Of a stretch of 64,000 bases of DNA, positions 21,680-33,700 are shown in pieces. The notes under the pieces are model-generated. The model worked only from the letters and a program-made list of their open reading frames with translations, did not search any database and was not told the origin of the DNA. The stretch's first letter is position 1. Each line of letters begins with the position of its first letter. This DNA is from Platycnemis pennipes (taxonomy: Eukaryota > Arthropoda > Insecta > Odonata > Platycnemididae): NCBI GenBank assembly GCA_933228895.1, contig OW121856.1, forward strand, positions 14,835,805 to 14,899,804. The letters are read 5' to 3'. The position numbers were made by a program, and so were the translations under genes.

Positions 21680-22721
21680 AAGGGAAGCGATTTCGGCCCT
21701 CGGACTACTTATAGAGAAGAGAGTAGAGAAGAATCTACCGACGGAGACGTCCGTTGCATTTGTAGACTTAGAGAAGGCATTTGACAGCGTGGATTGGATC
21801 TTAATTCTGAGGATTTTGATAGAAATTGGAGTATTTATTATACAAGGACCGCATAGTTATCTACAGCTTGTATAAAAACCAGGTGGCTGTAATCAAATCA
21901 GGGCCCAACAATAAAGAAGCAAGCATTAAGAAAAGGGAGAGTCAAGGCTGTGTACTGTCTCCCGTATTTTTCAATGTCTAATAGGAAGCCATTCAAGAAG
22001 TGAAAGAAAAGTCTCCGGGAGTGAATATGCACGGAGAAAAAAAACAGCATGCTACGATTCGCCGACGACATAGCAGTCATGGCCAAAATGGAAGGAGATA
22101 AAATGAAGACACGAGAATTCAAGGAAAGGATATTGGCCAGATATGACATGAAGATCAATAAAAAGAAAACTAAGAAGCCAGGACCTATGTTAAAATAGAA
22201 AAATAATATGGAGGTGGAAGAGTTCTGTTACCTGGGAAGCCGAGTAACCAGCGATGGATGAAGTAAAAGAGAAATTGCCAGTATAATTGCCCAGGCGAAA
22301 AGGGCATTTTACCAGAAGAAGATTCTGCTTACAGCTGCAAATAAAAGCGTGGAAGTGAGGAAACATTTCGTAAGAACATACATCTGGAGCATTTAAACAT
22401 ATAGCAGTGAAGCATGAACGATTACAGCAGTAGAGAACTCGAGGCTGGAAGCATTTGAAATGTGGCGCTACCGAAGAAAGATGAAGATAAAATGGAACGA
22501 CCGATTGACAAACGCAAAATTCTTAAGAAGAGTAGGAGAAAAGAGAAGTCTGCTGAAAACCCGGAAAAGAAGACACGGGGCAACTTAATCGGCCATATTT
22601 GAAGACACGATGGCCTGATGAAGACAATCGTTGAGGGAAAAGTGAACGGGAAGATCGGCAAAGAAAGGTCTCATATGAGATACATGGAACAGGTCGTGAA
22701 GGATATAAAGGAGCGAAACTA

Positions 22722-23017
22722 CACTGTAAAAAGTTGATCTGATTTTCAGTGCGATCTGAATTTAAGCGCTGTCTGGTTTAAGGCAGGAACACGGATGCAA
22801 GGCGCGGAAGAGGCAGGAACATGGATGGTTGGTACAGGAGCAGTTAAGCAGGAAGCAGAGGAAGCAGAATTCTGGATGGTCTGATTTTCAGTCGTTCACC
22901 TGCCTTATTTTTAGACAAGATATTACTACTGAAATTCAACATACCCTGTCTTAAAATTGTTGCATCTGAAATTCAGATCGCTTTTGTACCTTAAAATCAG
23001 ATCTACTTTTTACAGTG
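22722..23017 (-). mobile_element. 296-bp CACTGTAAAAAG MITE, copy 2 (Tc1/mariner-like)
   Basis: Bounded by TA on both sides (22720-22721 and 23018-23019). Removing it with one TA restores the RTE sequence CTACGTTAATGTGAAG that is seen in other RTE copies. TA duplication and short TIRs indicate a Tc1/mariner-derived MITE. No transposase is present. Confidence 0.92.
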
Positions 23018-23105
23018 TACGTTAATGTGAAGAAGTTGGCCGATAGAATAATCGAGTGGAGGGCTGCGTCAAAATCTTAGGATTGTTGACCGATGATTAC
23101 GATGA

Positions 23106-23252
23106 CAACACTAGTACATGGAAACCTTGGCAGACATGAAGGATTTCACCCAGTGCAGAGCCCGAATAACTTTCACCAATTACATACGCCGGGAAAGCAT
23201 TAGAAGTGTCTCCACCCTTGTGATAGCTTCCAGAAGATTGATTAGATCTAGA
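23106..23252. other. Short unassigned spacer
   Basis: Contains TACGCCGGGAAAGCA near 23187, also present at 19195 in the Penelope-like relic, so part may be Penelope-derived. Confidence 0.35.
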
Positions 23253-23814
23253 TTTGATCGGCAAGATTTGTAAAGGGACGATACGATAATTATATTAGCG
23301 TAACCAGTCTATTAAATGAATTGAAATGGGAATCATTGTCAGATCGCAGGTTGAAATTTAGACTTAATCTCTTCCACAAATTCCAAGGCAATATTTTCAG
23401 TGATGATGTTAAAAATATTTTACGAACCCCAACTTACTATGGCAGACTGGACCATAATCATAAAGTTAGAGAAATTGATTGCCGAACTGACCGATTCAAA
23501 ATGTCCTTTTTCCCTCGCACAATAAGAGATACGAATAACGGTAAATATGTCCTATCGGAGAGTAGCAATGAATAGCATTGGTAGCTGCATGTTGGTATGA
23601 GTACTTAAAGCTAACCCTACTAACAGAATGTTTTTGCATGTTTGCTTTGCAATTTCTATCTTTTTTAAAAAGTGTAGTTCTGACTACTATATTAATACTA
23701 TTCCTTTTTTATGCATGATATGTAGTGCATGTTTGGTGAGCAATCACCCCCTGCCACACACCCTTGTGGTGGCTTGTAGGGTATTATGTAGATGTAGATG
23801 TAGATATACACTGC
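23253..23814 (+). pseudogene. LINE family A copy with open C-terminal remnant
   Basis: 5'-truncated at GATCGGCAAGATTTG. The frame 23321-23575 encodes KWESLSDRRLKFRLNLF, ILRTPTYYGRLDHNHK and FFPRTIRDTNN, then a stop. The 3' UTR carries the conserved stem-loop (CCCTGCCACACACCCTTGTG) and a GTAGATGTAGATGTAG tail. Very close to the copy at 1508-2105. Confidence 0.88.
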
Positions 23815-24370
23815 AGCGAAGGCGAAGACTTTTAAGTATCAGCTGATGTGGTTGAACCAGGGCTCTTGAGAGTGATCTAGGGAGGTTAAGCAGATGTTTT
23901 AGGAACATCAGAGCTATAATCTGAGTACAAATCGAATTTTTTTATTCTTTTCTCCTGAAGTATACCGCGCAAAACCTAGGACATGAACTTTATGTGAAGA
24001 GTAGCAGTGTCTTAGTGCTCGTTTGAATGTATTTCGCTCCGGACCGGCTCGAGAGAAATGCTTGCGGTGATAGCGATCTTCTAAGAAAGGCGAGCTTGCA
24101 TGAGGTTCCAAAGCCAAAATAGACTCAGCGAGTCGCAAGGTGAGAGATAAGGTGTTCTTTCGAAAGGGCTATGGGGCAAATTCCGCTTCACAAGAGGAAT
24201 CCTCAGCGCCTGCTACCAGGCTGAGTGAAACGAAACACCCTGAAGGGGATCGGATCAACATGGGGAAATGAGTCTCACTGAACGGGTAATTTTTCTCCGG
24301 TTAGTTGATGAATTTTGCGTTTTGGTACATTCGATAAAATTAGCAGGCAATCAATGTTGGTTCACTGGAA
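23815..24370. other. No recognised feature
   Basis: Mixed composition; no coding or repeat signal that I can support. Confidence 0.4.
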
Positions 24371-25034
24371 AACGCAGAGCGAAGAGAGAGCTAGGATTTA
24401 TAAAAAGAGTACTTGGGAAATGTGATGAGAAGACAAAATAGCGATATTACTTTTTACTAGTTAGGCCCCACCTAGAGTATGCAGCCAGTGTATTGGATCC
24501 TAATGAGTTAGTTTTCATCAGAGAACTAAACAGTGTGCAGCGTAGAGCAGCTAGGTTCGTTAAAAGGTGTTACGATAGGTTGAGTAGCGTTTCAGAATTA
24601 ATAATAGAATTAGGGTGCGAATCACTATCAGAGCGTAGATTAAGGTACATATTAAATCTATTAGAGAAATTTAAATGAGATAGCTTTACTGAAGATGTTA
24701 GGCACATATTAAAAACAGCAGCGTATTATGCTAGATTCGACTAGATAAATAAGATTAGAGAGATAGATTGTCGTACTGATAGATTCAAAACGGCATTTTC
24801 CCCCGTACTATAAGAGAACATAATAGGCATCAGAGAAGGGATAGGTAGGGGAAATATTTTAGAGTAGTCTGAGTGTATGATGAATGTATTAACCCCTTAA
24901 ATACTATAGATACTAACAATGTAGTTGCATGAGACCCTATAGTTGCTTGTTTGCATGTCGGTAGTGTATGCTTGGTGATTTTCACCCACTACCACACACC
25001 CTCGCGGTGGCTTGCAGGGCATCGTGTAGATGAA
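24371..25034 (+). pseudogene. LINE family B copy, interrupted frame
   Basis: Begins within the KRELGFIKRVLGKCDEK block. The longest open part, 24493-24678, encodes RAARFVKRCYDRLSSVSEL. Stops interrupt the frame before and after. It ends with the conserved 3' stem-loop (CTCGCGGTGGCTTGCAGGG) and GTGTAGATGA at 25034. Confidence 0.85.
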
Positions 25035-26894
25035 GAGTTTGTACTAGATTTATTCAATGTCTACCCACACTTTCAATGTTACTTGCCAGCAGTTTCATAA
25101 CCCTATTAATAATTTTTATAAGCATTAACTTGTAACTTAAAATCTTTCAAATAAAATAGCATGAGATTCTTAGCAAATCTCCAATATGCCATGAAATGTT
25201 AGAGTACATACAGGGCAACACTCGCAACTATATCATTGTAGGCATTGATGATTGAATATATTTTTTGGAATAATAACAACATTCTAAAATGTATAGTTTC
25301 TTTACGTATCTAGATATTATTCGATAACTTGTGAGATTTTACATCTTTTGATAAACTGAAGGTCACTTTCGACGTTAATTGGCATTGGGACCAAAAAGCG
25401 GCTTTCCTCCATCAAAAAGAAATCGCAGCAATTAAATACTACTATGATAGAACAGCTGATTGGAATGACGGTTAAGAAAGATAGGGGAAGCAGATAGGCT
25501 ATTACCTTGGGGGACATAAATGATATATAAAGCAGTTAAATCGCAATCGATACCGCCCGTATTCCATCAGCGCTGGAAGGTTAAGCTACAGAAAGGAAAA
25601 AGAGTTTTTTTTAATATTCTATGGAAACGCGCGAGGTTTGCCGGGAAAATCCTCACGGCAGAAAAGTGTTGCGTGATTAATATATGGAGGCGTTATCAAG
25701 CACGCGTGCCCCTACCCTTCCCCCCCCCCCCCCCCCCCCCCCTCACATTCACGCGTGGCCCTCAGCAAAGCTAACCCCCGCCCCCCGGTTTCCCCAGCTC
25801 CCTACCGCAAGCACCGCCGAAACCCTACGTCCTTGACCACAAAACAAAAACCCCTAGTGACGGAATTTCCTACCCTGCAATTGATTTCTTTTTCCTCAAG
25901 CGAGGCAGTGCGGTAAAAAACTATCATTTTGACCCAAAAGTACAGCGCAAAATCACCGCTCGAAATACCATCGTCGGTGCGTACTCAATGGTAACAAATG
26001 ACGATATAGTCCATAGACCTAATGCTATATCTTCCCATGCATAATCTTCTCATCCTTCGATCAGTTATACAATCTCAATTTCCAAATTTTCATTTCAGGT
26101 TTTACCTTAATTCCTCCTTCTAAACTCCGACATACCGACTTTATTTCCTTCGCCATAACAAGTGATAACACTTACATCTCAATCAAAATACATACTATTA
26201 ATCTGTTTTATACAATATGTTCATATTTCTTTAATTTATCCTATAACACATAAGATGCTGGCGTAAATATTTACGGTGTAAATCGATATATTTTTAAAAA
26301 CTCCTTTCCAACACAAAATAACTTTTAATACATTTTTTTAAAAAATTTACCCCTATAAATAAGACAATGACAGTTGCCCATTATTGTTCCCTTGAATGAC
26401 GTATTCAAACATTTTTTTATTTACTGGTTTTTGGTCAGTTGTATGAAGCATTAGCCAAAAGTAGGTATTTATGCAAGTTGATGAGGTACGAACCTGTGTT
26501 ACGAAATTACGTTACCATATATATTTCATACCAATACAGAGCGAAAATTGATCAGCATTTTTGGAAATTAGGCTACTATAATTTATGGAGATACGGAAAT
26601 ACGGTAAAAAATCGTGTTGTTCAGTCCTACCACCTTGCCGCTCCAAAAAAGAATAGCTGCGTACATTTCCATGAAATTCGACCCACAATTCCCCTCCAAC
26701 TCCACCATCAAAAAAAAGAGAAAATATGACAATCAGCATTCCAACCCTCATAAATGAAAAAAACATGACCCTCCCGCTCCCCGCTAAGGAACAGGACCAG
26801 GGAATGATCACCGGCCCCCACCCAGTACGCCCACGAAGAGGTTCGCCTCGTTCAAGGTCAGGTGGGGCAAGGGTTACTTGGTCAGCGGGCGGTA
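25035..26894. other. Unassigned; contains a 23-C homopolymer
   Basis: 25720-25742 is a run of 23 Cs, with ACGCGTG motifs close on both sides. The rest is AT-rich to about 26640 and then becomes GC-richer. No coding signal. Confidence 0.5.
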
Positions 26895-26971
26895 AGGGAG
26901 GGGGGGTGAGGGGAGTGTGAGGGGATATGGGGGCGGGGGGGGGGCAAGGAGGGGTCGGTTGGGATGGGGTA
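26895..26971 (+). repeat. G-rich tract with quadruplex potential
   Basis: At least six runs of four or more Gs in under 80 bases on the plus strand, including a run of ten or more. It can form several alternative G-quadruplexes. The long minus-strand frame across it (26512-27180, proline-rich) is a by-product of composition. Confidence 0.6.
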
Positions 26972-27675
26972 AGTTCAAGGCGTATTGGAAAATTGTCACT
27001 TGTCCAGAGGCGTCGGGCTTGCAGGCTGGCGGGGTGCCTTTCCTTCAAGTAGAGAGGGGGGAAGGGGTCTTCTTGTCGGTCGGAAATATCTATAAGGGCG
27101 CTGGAAGGACAGAAATGGTGCAGAGCCCCCGCTCCGAGCGAGGGAGAGAACCCTGAAGTGGACGCCGGCCTCAGTCTCACGAAACGTCTCTAAGGGTTCG
27201 CTTCGCGGTTGAAAGAGGGTGATATCGAGAGTGTTTGACGCGGGAGTGAGCTGACCAATCCCAGCCTTTCCCTCGCGCCCCGCAGGGGAAGGAATATTTC
27301 GGTGCGAATTCGTCCGATTCCTGTTGAAGATCCCTTCAAACCAACCATGTGCTCCCGAGGGCCAATCGGAAGGACAAGAGTCGAGTGTCCATTCCCGGCA
27401 GGACTGCCTTAGCACCTGGTCGCCGAAAGTGGTAAGATCACAATTATTCTCCGATCACGAACGGTCCGTAATCAAAAAATACCGAAATCAGATCTTCCAC
27501 CGAGTCTAGAAACTTCTGGTCGCGCTAGGATGAACATATTCGCAATCTAGTCAGGTCACAAATGTATTCACTTCACCCTGCCTGCATCGTTTCGCATTTA
27601 TTGGAGAAATGTGGAGGGTTTCCTGATGTGGTAAATTTCTTTGCTGAAGCGCAAAAATTCCAAGTCTTCTGGGTA
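26972..27675. other. GC/CpG-richer unassigned stretch
   Basis: 27040-27420 has many CpG and GACCAAT at about 27251. Open frames overlap on both strands, as expected from composition. It might be a promoter-like CpG stretch but there is no gene next to it that I can see. Confidence 0.3.
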
Positions 27676-28016
27676 ACGGGTTGGTGGGTGGCTAGAGTAC
27701 TGGCCTCCCATCCCGTGGGGCCCGGGTTCGATTCCCGGCAGTGGCGGATTTTTTCAGTGGGAAACCGGTCCCCACTTGAGTGCCTAGTGGAGGGCATTTC
27801 AAGTGCAGTACTCCGTCCGTCGCATGGGACGTTAAGCCGTGGTCCCTTTGGCTCCTTTCGTTAACAGTAGGCTAATGCCGACGCCGAGTTTCTCTCCACC
27901 CTTCCTTCGTTCCCTGAAAACTCTTACCAATACCCAATTATCCACCTATCCTAAATGGCGCAAATGATCTCACCTGTCGGTCGCCTCCCCTAAATAACCA
28001 ACCAACCAATCAACCA
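27676..28016 (+). mobile_element. tRNA-derived SINE, near full length
   Basis: The head has a Pol III A box TGGCTAGAGTACTGG (27689-27703) and B box GGTTCGATTCC (27725-27735) inside a tRNA-like sequence. The body holds the conserved GATGGGACGTTAAGCCG... core near 27820-27845. The tail is CCAACCAACC-type (about 27998-28016). A second copy is split at 2330-3755. Not a functional tRNA: the acceptor ends do not pair. Confidence 0.88.
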
Positions 28017-28854
28017 AGTCTCCTCCTTCGAGCAAAAGAATGGAAAATAATCGATTCCATTCTACCCGTAGAAAACAGATGCTGCACTTTTTTCATGATT
28101 CTGTTCCACTCATTTAAGGTTGAATTTTTTGCGTAAGTTCTGACAGGTAGAAATACATTTTTCGTGCTTCAAACAAATTCAGCTCGATTTTCCCAAACAT
28201 ACGTATATCCAAATGCGCGCACGTAAAAATACAAGCCCTGCGATTCACTGGTTTTATTCACGCTCTCCATATTTTTATGAAGCTAAATGCTCTTCTATAT
28301 TGTAAAAGAATCAATCATATAATTCTCAACAATACTCATTATATTAAAAAGTTGCTTGTTCATCACGATTTCAGCATTTATTTCAATTTACAGAGCACCA
28401 AACTTTTCTTAATCATTCACAATAAATACGTGTATTACGCGAGACAAAATGGCGTCTCTTTTTCAAGGACAGCGTGTGAGGATTCGAAGTTAAGCTCACC
28501 TCGCTGGATGAGGAACATTAATCGCAGTGATACTTTTCTCCTTCGCTCAATAGCCGCGCGATGCATGGAGCGAAGAAAAATGCATGTGAGGCTGGCATCC
28601 CTCTCAATGAAACGTTGAAGTTTGAGAAAAAGATTGTAGAATCTCCTAAGAAAAATCCCTCCCCGTTGGAATGGCCATATTTGCCATTAGCACAACGAAG
28701 CACGCCCAGTGGGTGACCACAATCAATACATTATGCGCTCTATCCTCCCCGCGGCTTGCAAACTGCAGTCATCCGTCCTGTCGATAAAGACACCCTTATT
28801 TCCCCTCATGGCCAAAAAACTTGGATTTAAAGGCGAGCATAATGCTAATGATTT
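28017..28854. other. Unassigned; source or sister of a 100-bp patch found at 29103
   Basis: No gene. 28325-28425 (CATTATATTAAAAAGTTGCT ... ATCATTCACAATA) is repeated, diverged, at 29115-29205 inside an RTE fragment. Confidence 0.5.
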
Positions 28855-30265
28855 GGTTCAAGAAAAACTTGACGATGTGTTTTTCACGGTTTTTACTGAG
28901 TAAAACCCTACCCAAAAAATCGAGGAGATGGAAGAGTTCTGCTAACTGGGAAGCCGAGTAACCAGCGATGGGCGAAGTAAGAGAGAAATTGCCAGTAGAA
29001 TTGCCTAAGCAGCATTTTACCAAAAGAAGATTCTGCTTACAGCTGCAAATACAAGCGTTGAAGTGAGGAAAAATTTCATTAGCACATACATCTGGAGCAT
29101 TCTACTATCAATAACATTCATTATATTAAAAAGTTGCTTGCCTATCAGGATTTTAACTGTCAATAAATTTTACTGAGCACCAAATTTTTTTTAATCATTC
29201 ATAATAGGTGATGATGCATGATGTTTTACATGGAGCAGTAAGCCATAGCAGCAAAGCATGGACAATAACAGCAGCAGAGAAGTACAGGCAGGAAGAATTT
29301 GAAATGTGGTTCTACCGAAGAATTATGAAAATAAAATGGATCGACCGAGTGACAAACGAAGAATTGTTAAGAAGAGTGGAAGAGAAGAGATGTCTACTGA
29401 AAACTTTAAAAATAAGACGAAACAACTTAATGGGCCGCATCTTGAGACACGATGGCCTGATGAAGACAATCGAGGTGGGAAAAGTGAACGGGAAGAATGA
29501 AAAAGGCAGGCCTCGTATGAGATATATGGAACAGGTCGTGAAGGACGTGAAAGAGAGGAGTTACATCAATATGAAGAGGTTGGCCGATAGAAGAATCGAG
29601 TGGAGGGCTGCCTCAAACAAATCCTAGGATTGTTGACCGATGATGATGATGAAAACCGGTTTCGACACTCTCAAGTCAATTTCTAGGGTACTCTGACATT
29701 ATCACAGTGGCGATCACCCAATGAGGGAGAAACTGCAGGAGTGGTTGGGGATGCTAAGAGGGAATTGATTAAGTGGGATAAACATGGTGTTGAAGTTCAG
29801 GATGATGGGGGAATACTTTATAAAGGCGGGAGAGGTACATGATAAAATGGGAATAGATTGAACGGTACAATTTCGTTTAACAATTTAGAAGCAGATATGA
29901 TCTCAAATTTTTCTTAAAAAAATGAAGCTTTGCACCTTTGTCATGAACATTTAAAATCTCTACTCTAAAATCAGACATGTGAACCAGATTGTGACTGACT
30001 TGTTGCCACCATGAATAAAAGAATTAAAATGTTCCTTAGTCCTGATATTAAAACTTCTATCCGTCTGACCTGTATAAAACAACTGCAGTCCTGAGTATCA
30101 CACCTTAACAAAGCCACTCCACGTTTGTCTAAAAGATTAAAAACATCTTTTGAATTAAAACTGTGAGAATATCAGAGCAAAATTGACAATGATACGAGAG
30201 TGTTGAAACCGGTATGGTTTTACTCAATAAAAAGAGCGAAAAATACATCGTCAAGTTTTTCTTAC
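28855..30265 (-). pseudogene. Penelope-like element remnant with inverted terminal arms, split by an RTE
   Basis: Minus-strand translation of about 30080-29998 gives FYTGQTDRSFNIRTKEH followed by FNSFIHGGNKS, preceded after a one-base frameshift by a CDTQDCSCF-like segment. This is the GIY-YIG endonuclease motif region (relatives: C...Y(I/V)GQTGR...R..EH) of Penelope-like elements. The two ends (28855-28913 plus 29652-29705 on the left, about 30140-30265 on the right) are inverted copies of one terminal sequence containing TGTCGAAACCGGT or TGTTGAAACCGGT and AAAAACTTGACGATG. Penelope copies with inverted pseudo-LTRs are known. The left arm is cut by an RTE insertion. Not functional. Confidence 0.72.
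28914..29651 (+). pseudogene. RTE-type LINE 3' fragment inserted in the Penelope arm
   Basis: Starts at the GAGGAGATGGAAGAGTTCTG region and runs to the GATGATGATGA tail at 29638-29652. The open part, about 29208-29627, encodes RRIMKIKWIDRVTNEELLRR, the NLMGRILRHDGLMKTIE block, KGRPRMRYMEQVVKDVKE and RRIEWRAASNKS, then a stop. It is interrupted at 29103-29220 by a foreign ~100-bp patch. ACC lies at both joins with the Penelope arm, a possible short target duplication. Confidence 0.85.
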
Positions 30266-30372
30266 ACCATGTTACTTTTTCACAGAGGTATTGCCTGATT
30301 CTATTTAATTTACCAACAAAAGTAATAAAGCCTCTATACGACCCTATACACGATTGATTGTCATCATCACCT

Positions 30373-30792
30373 GATATATTTTCAGTGATGATGTTAAAAA
30401 TATTTTGCGAACCCTAACTTACTATGGTAGACTGGGCCATAATCACAAAATTAGAGAAATTGATTGCCGAACTGACAGATTCAAAATGTCCTTTTTCCCT
30501 CGTACAATTAGGGATATGAATAACGGTAAATAAATCCAGTACGAGTTTAGCAATGAATAACATTGGTAGCTGCATGTTGGTGCAAGGACTTGAAGCTAAC
30601 CCAACTAACATCATGTTTTTGCATGTATGCTTTGCTATTTTTATCTTTTTTTAAATAGAGTAGTTTAGAACCGTAGGTAAATACTAATCCTTTTTTATAC
30701 ATGATATGTGGTGCATGTTTGGTGAGAATTCACCCCCTGCCACACACCTTTATGGACGCTTGCAGGGTATTATGTAGATGTAGATGTAGATG
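30373..30792 (+). pseudogene. LINE family A short 3' fragment
   Basis: Starts at TTTTCAGTGATGATGTTAAA and covers the last ~50 codons (ILRTLTYYGRLGHNHK..., FFPRTIRDMNNGK, stop). The 3' UTR, stem-loop and a TGTAGATGTAGATGTAGATG tail follow. Confidence 0.85.
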
Positions 30793-33700
30793 ATTAAATA
30801 ATTTATATTACGTTTATAACTGTTTCGTCAGGCCAAAATGTGTTTCAAAATTTATTTCATCTAAAATTTGATACATAATTTATTATTCTATGTTTGACCA
30901 CTCTATTGCAGTTTTGTTACTAATAATTCATATGAAACACTTGGTTAAAACTCGGTGTATTACGATGCATTGCATTGCTAGGAATCAAATTTGTATAAAG
31001 TTGGTGCGAAGGCTTTATTTATAACCCGGAAGATGCAGCTTTCAAATCTGTATGTATTTAAATCATTTTTTTTTCATGTACTCTTAAGCTCAGCAAACTT
31101 TTTACGACTGTTGCTCTTAGGGGTATGTACCGAGAGCCAGTACATATATTGTTCTTTATCCTCTCCATCTTTGAGTCATTAGCTTTTTAGCTTTTAATCC
31201 TACATCCAAATATTCTACCACCTACGAATATTTATAAACTTCATTTCCCCAACCACTATCCTTACCACTTCTTCGTTCGTCTTTATATTTACCCGGCTTT
31301 TCTTTATTCTTTAGCCGGATGTTCCTTATCCTACTCCGATACCAAATCTAGGAAGACTTCAGCCACACAACGCCGTCAAAGCATCAATAATGATTGCCGA
31401 TCTTCATCCTCTACATCCCTGCTATTATTCCCCTACTTTTTCGAAGCAATTCCTTACCTTAAGAGATTATTTTCTTGTTCTATCTAAGGAACACGTTTTG
31501 TGCTTAACGCCACCGACGTATGCAAACACATATCCACCTGCTCTTACTCATGCTGGGAAAATTAACTTCTTAACCTAGCCTTTTTACCCTCAGATAAATT
31601 CATTTCTGCTATTTTCCAATCAATCATTACAAAATTCGATTCATTTCGTACGTCTCAGCTACTAAACTAGAATACATCCGAAACGTTACCAAGATCTAGG
31701 GACTCGATATTCTCGTCCTCAAGAGTGGTACGGATCTCCGAGGGGATTCATTAGAGCCCGGAGTAATTAACAAGGCTTGAATGGAGTGCTCACGGTCCCA
31801 GTGCGGGCCGCAATCAAGTCGCTAGGGTCAAAATTCCTGGTATTCCACGCCGGATCGGGTCTTATCCTTTTAGATGGCGTCCTCGAGGTTGTATGAAACC
31901 CAGGGTATTCCCACAACCGCTCCAACTTTTAATGGCGGGTCTGTAATTCTGCACGCGCAGGTAAGAGTGCCCGGTGTAAAATAATGATGTTTTCCGACCA
32001 GGGATCTTGACCCACTTCTACCCCCTCCACACGGTCTCACACCCCCACATCTCGTAAATATGCATAAGTTATACGGACATCGTCTCGGGGATGAATATTC
32101 CGGGAAAGGCGGTGAATAACATTTTCATAATTTTCCGGGATGTCGAGGGAACAAGAATGAAAGCGATCCCCGAGGGATCCTCGGTTTTATTTTCGCCCGT
32201 CACAAAACCCTGGGGAAAGGCAGTAGCGGAGGAGTGCCGGATACTCGGGAAAGGTGGCGTTCGGCAACGTAAAAAAAAAAGAGAAGGGCAATCCCCGTGT
32301 TTTCTTCCAGCAAAAAACCACTCATCCTAGCGTGAGAGGAAACCTGTGTTCGTTCTCTAAATGAAGAAGCCTCTAAATCCGTAGGATTAAGCCCGATTAT
32401 AACGCAATGATTTATAGAATAAGTGCCGCCGAGCTTATCATGACAGAGTCGCTCAATAATACCACTTTATCACTTGAATTCCATGGACTATGAGCTAATT
32501 TTATTCGTGTCTTAAAGGCAGTATAAAAATCAAAAAAATTACTCCTTTAAAATTAGAGTAGTAGATATTCTTAAACCAAATAAACGATGAAATTATTAAA
32601 CCCTAGGTACATTTTCCCCTAACAAATTCGAGAGTCTTATATATCGGCTTAAATATGCTAATGCCTTGATGAATTTAGAAAAATTATTGGCCACAATTTT
32701 AACCTCATTCCAAGTTATAGCATTCCCCCAAGAACTTCTGTGGTTACTCGAAAGCTTTTACCCTGGATTTTAATTGGTTTTGTTAAAATATACCACTCCC
32801 TTCTAGGAAAATGTTCAAATTAAAAACACATTTTGAAGCTGAAAATATTAAATTGATGGTGTATGCATTGGGATTCCGTGATAAGATGCTTGTATTCATC
32901 AGATGTGTCCTAAGTGATGGGTATTCCCTGCTTTCTACACAATCCATGGTTCCGATATTAAATTTCTCTTTAAATTTCCTTAATATTTTTCCAAAAATTA
33001 AGGAAATTTCCTGAATTTCCTTATTCCTTAATTTGAAATTAACTTAATTTTGAAGTCATTGCGTAAAACCCTGCCCAAAATACAACAACACGAATCTTGA
33101 ATTACACATAACCATGAATTTATCATATAAATATAGTTATTTATAATGTAATAGTATAAGTAAAGTCAATTATAATGCATGAATCAAGTGGGGAATGAAA
33201 TCTAAACATTAGCCTCATAACTATCCAGGAAGGGACTGGATTTCCCACAAACGGTGAACCACGAAATATTTTCAGCATCAATCTGTTTTTCAGGTGACAA
33301 TTTATAGAATATATTCATGCTACTGAATTAATATAAGGCCATTCAGTAATTCCAAGTAAATTTTATTCAAGCCAATCCTGGTTTTGACTTAACACTCGAT
33401 AATTAAGTCGTCTCATCATCTAATGATATCGTTTTACGTCGGAATCCGAGTCGCGCAAAATTAAATGTAGGTGGAGTAACCAAATGTTTGCGTATCAATA
33501 CAATTTGGGGCATTTGCTCGGAACCGAAATCGCAATTTTGTGCACGAAATTGTTAGAGAGAAACAAAAAAAGAATTTTAGTGAAAAAAACAATCTTCTAA
33601 CCACGACCATTCACTCATAAATCAAAAATTAAAATAAGCAAAAGTTGACGCCCACCGAAAAAGCTGCTGTGATAACATTGACGTCATTTTCCTCCCGTCC

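Larger units (their letters stand above)
21225..23105 (+). pseudogene. RTE-type LINE relic covering most of the RT domain, split by two MITEs
   Basis: The longest retroelement relic in the window. Reading across frameshifts: an IISL(T)TH region near 21270, FGFRKNKGT up to 21383, then after the first MITE REAIS (21680 on), SVAFVDLEKAFDSVDW (RT motif A, near 21750-21800), GCVLSPVFFN near 21950, and RFADDIAVMAK with the FADD catalytic box at 22058-22069. The C-terminal block EEFCYLGSRVTSDG is near 22215, then RRKMKIKWNDRLTN and the RRVGEKRSLLKT block to 22720. After the second MITE it ends in the RRIEWRAAS region and a GAT-type tail at about 23085-23105. Stops and indels are frequent. The endonuclease is not seen upstream. 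Confidence 0.85.

Noticed and set aside
26512..27415. Long proline/arginine-rich minus-strand frames of 222 and 139 codons
   Set aside because: They lie over a G-rich and CpG-rich stretch with frames open on both strands, a composition effect.
27676..27750. Possible tRNA gene with A and B boxes
   Set aside because: The acceptor stem does not pair and the sequence continues into a SINE body with a second copy elsewhere.
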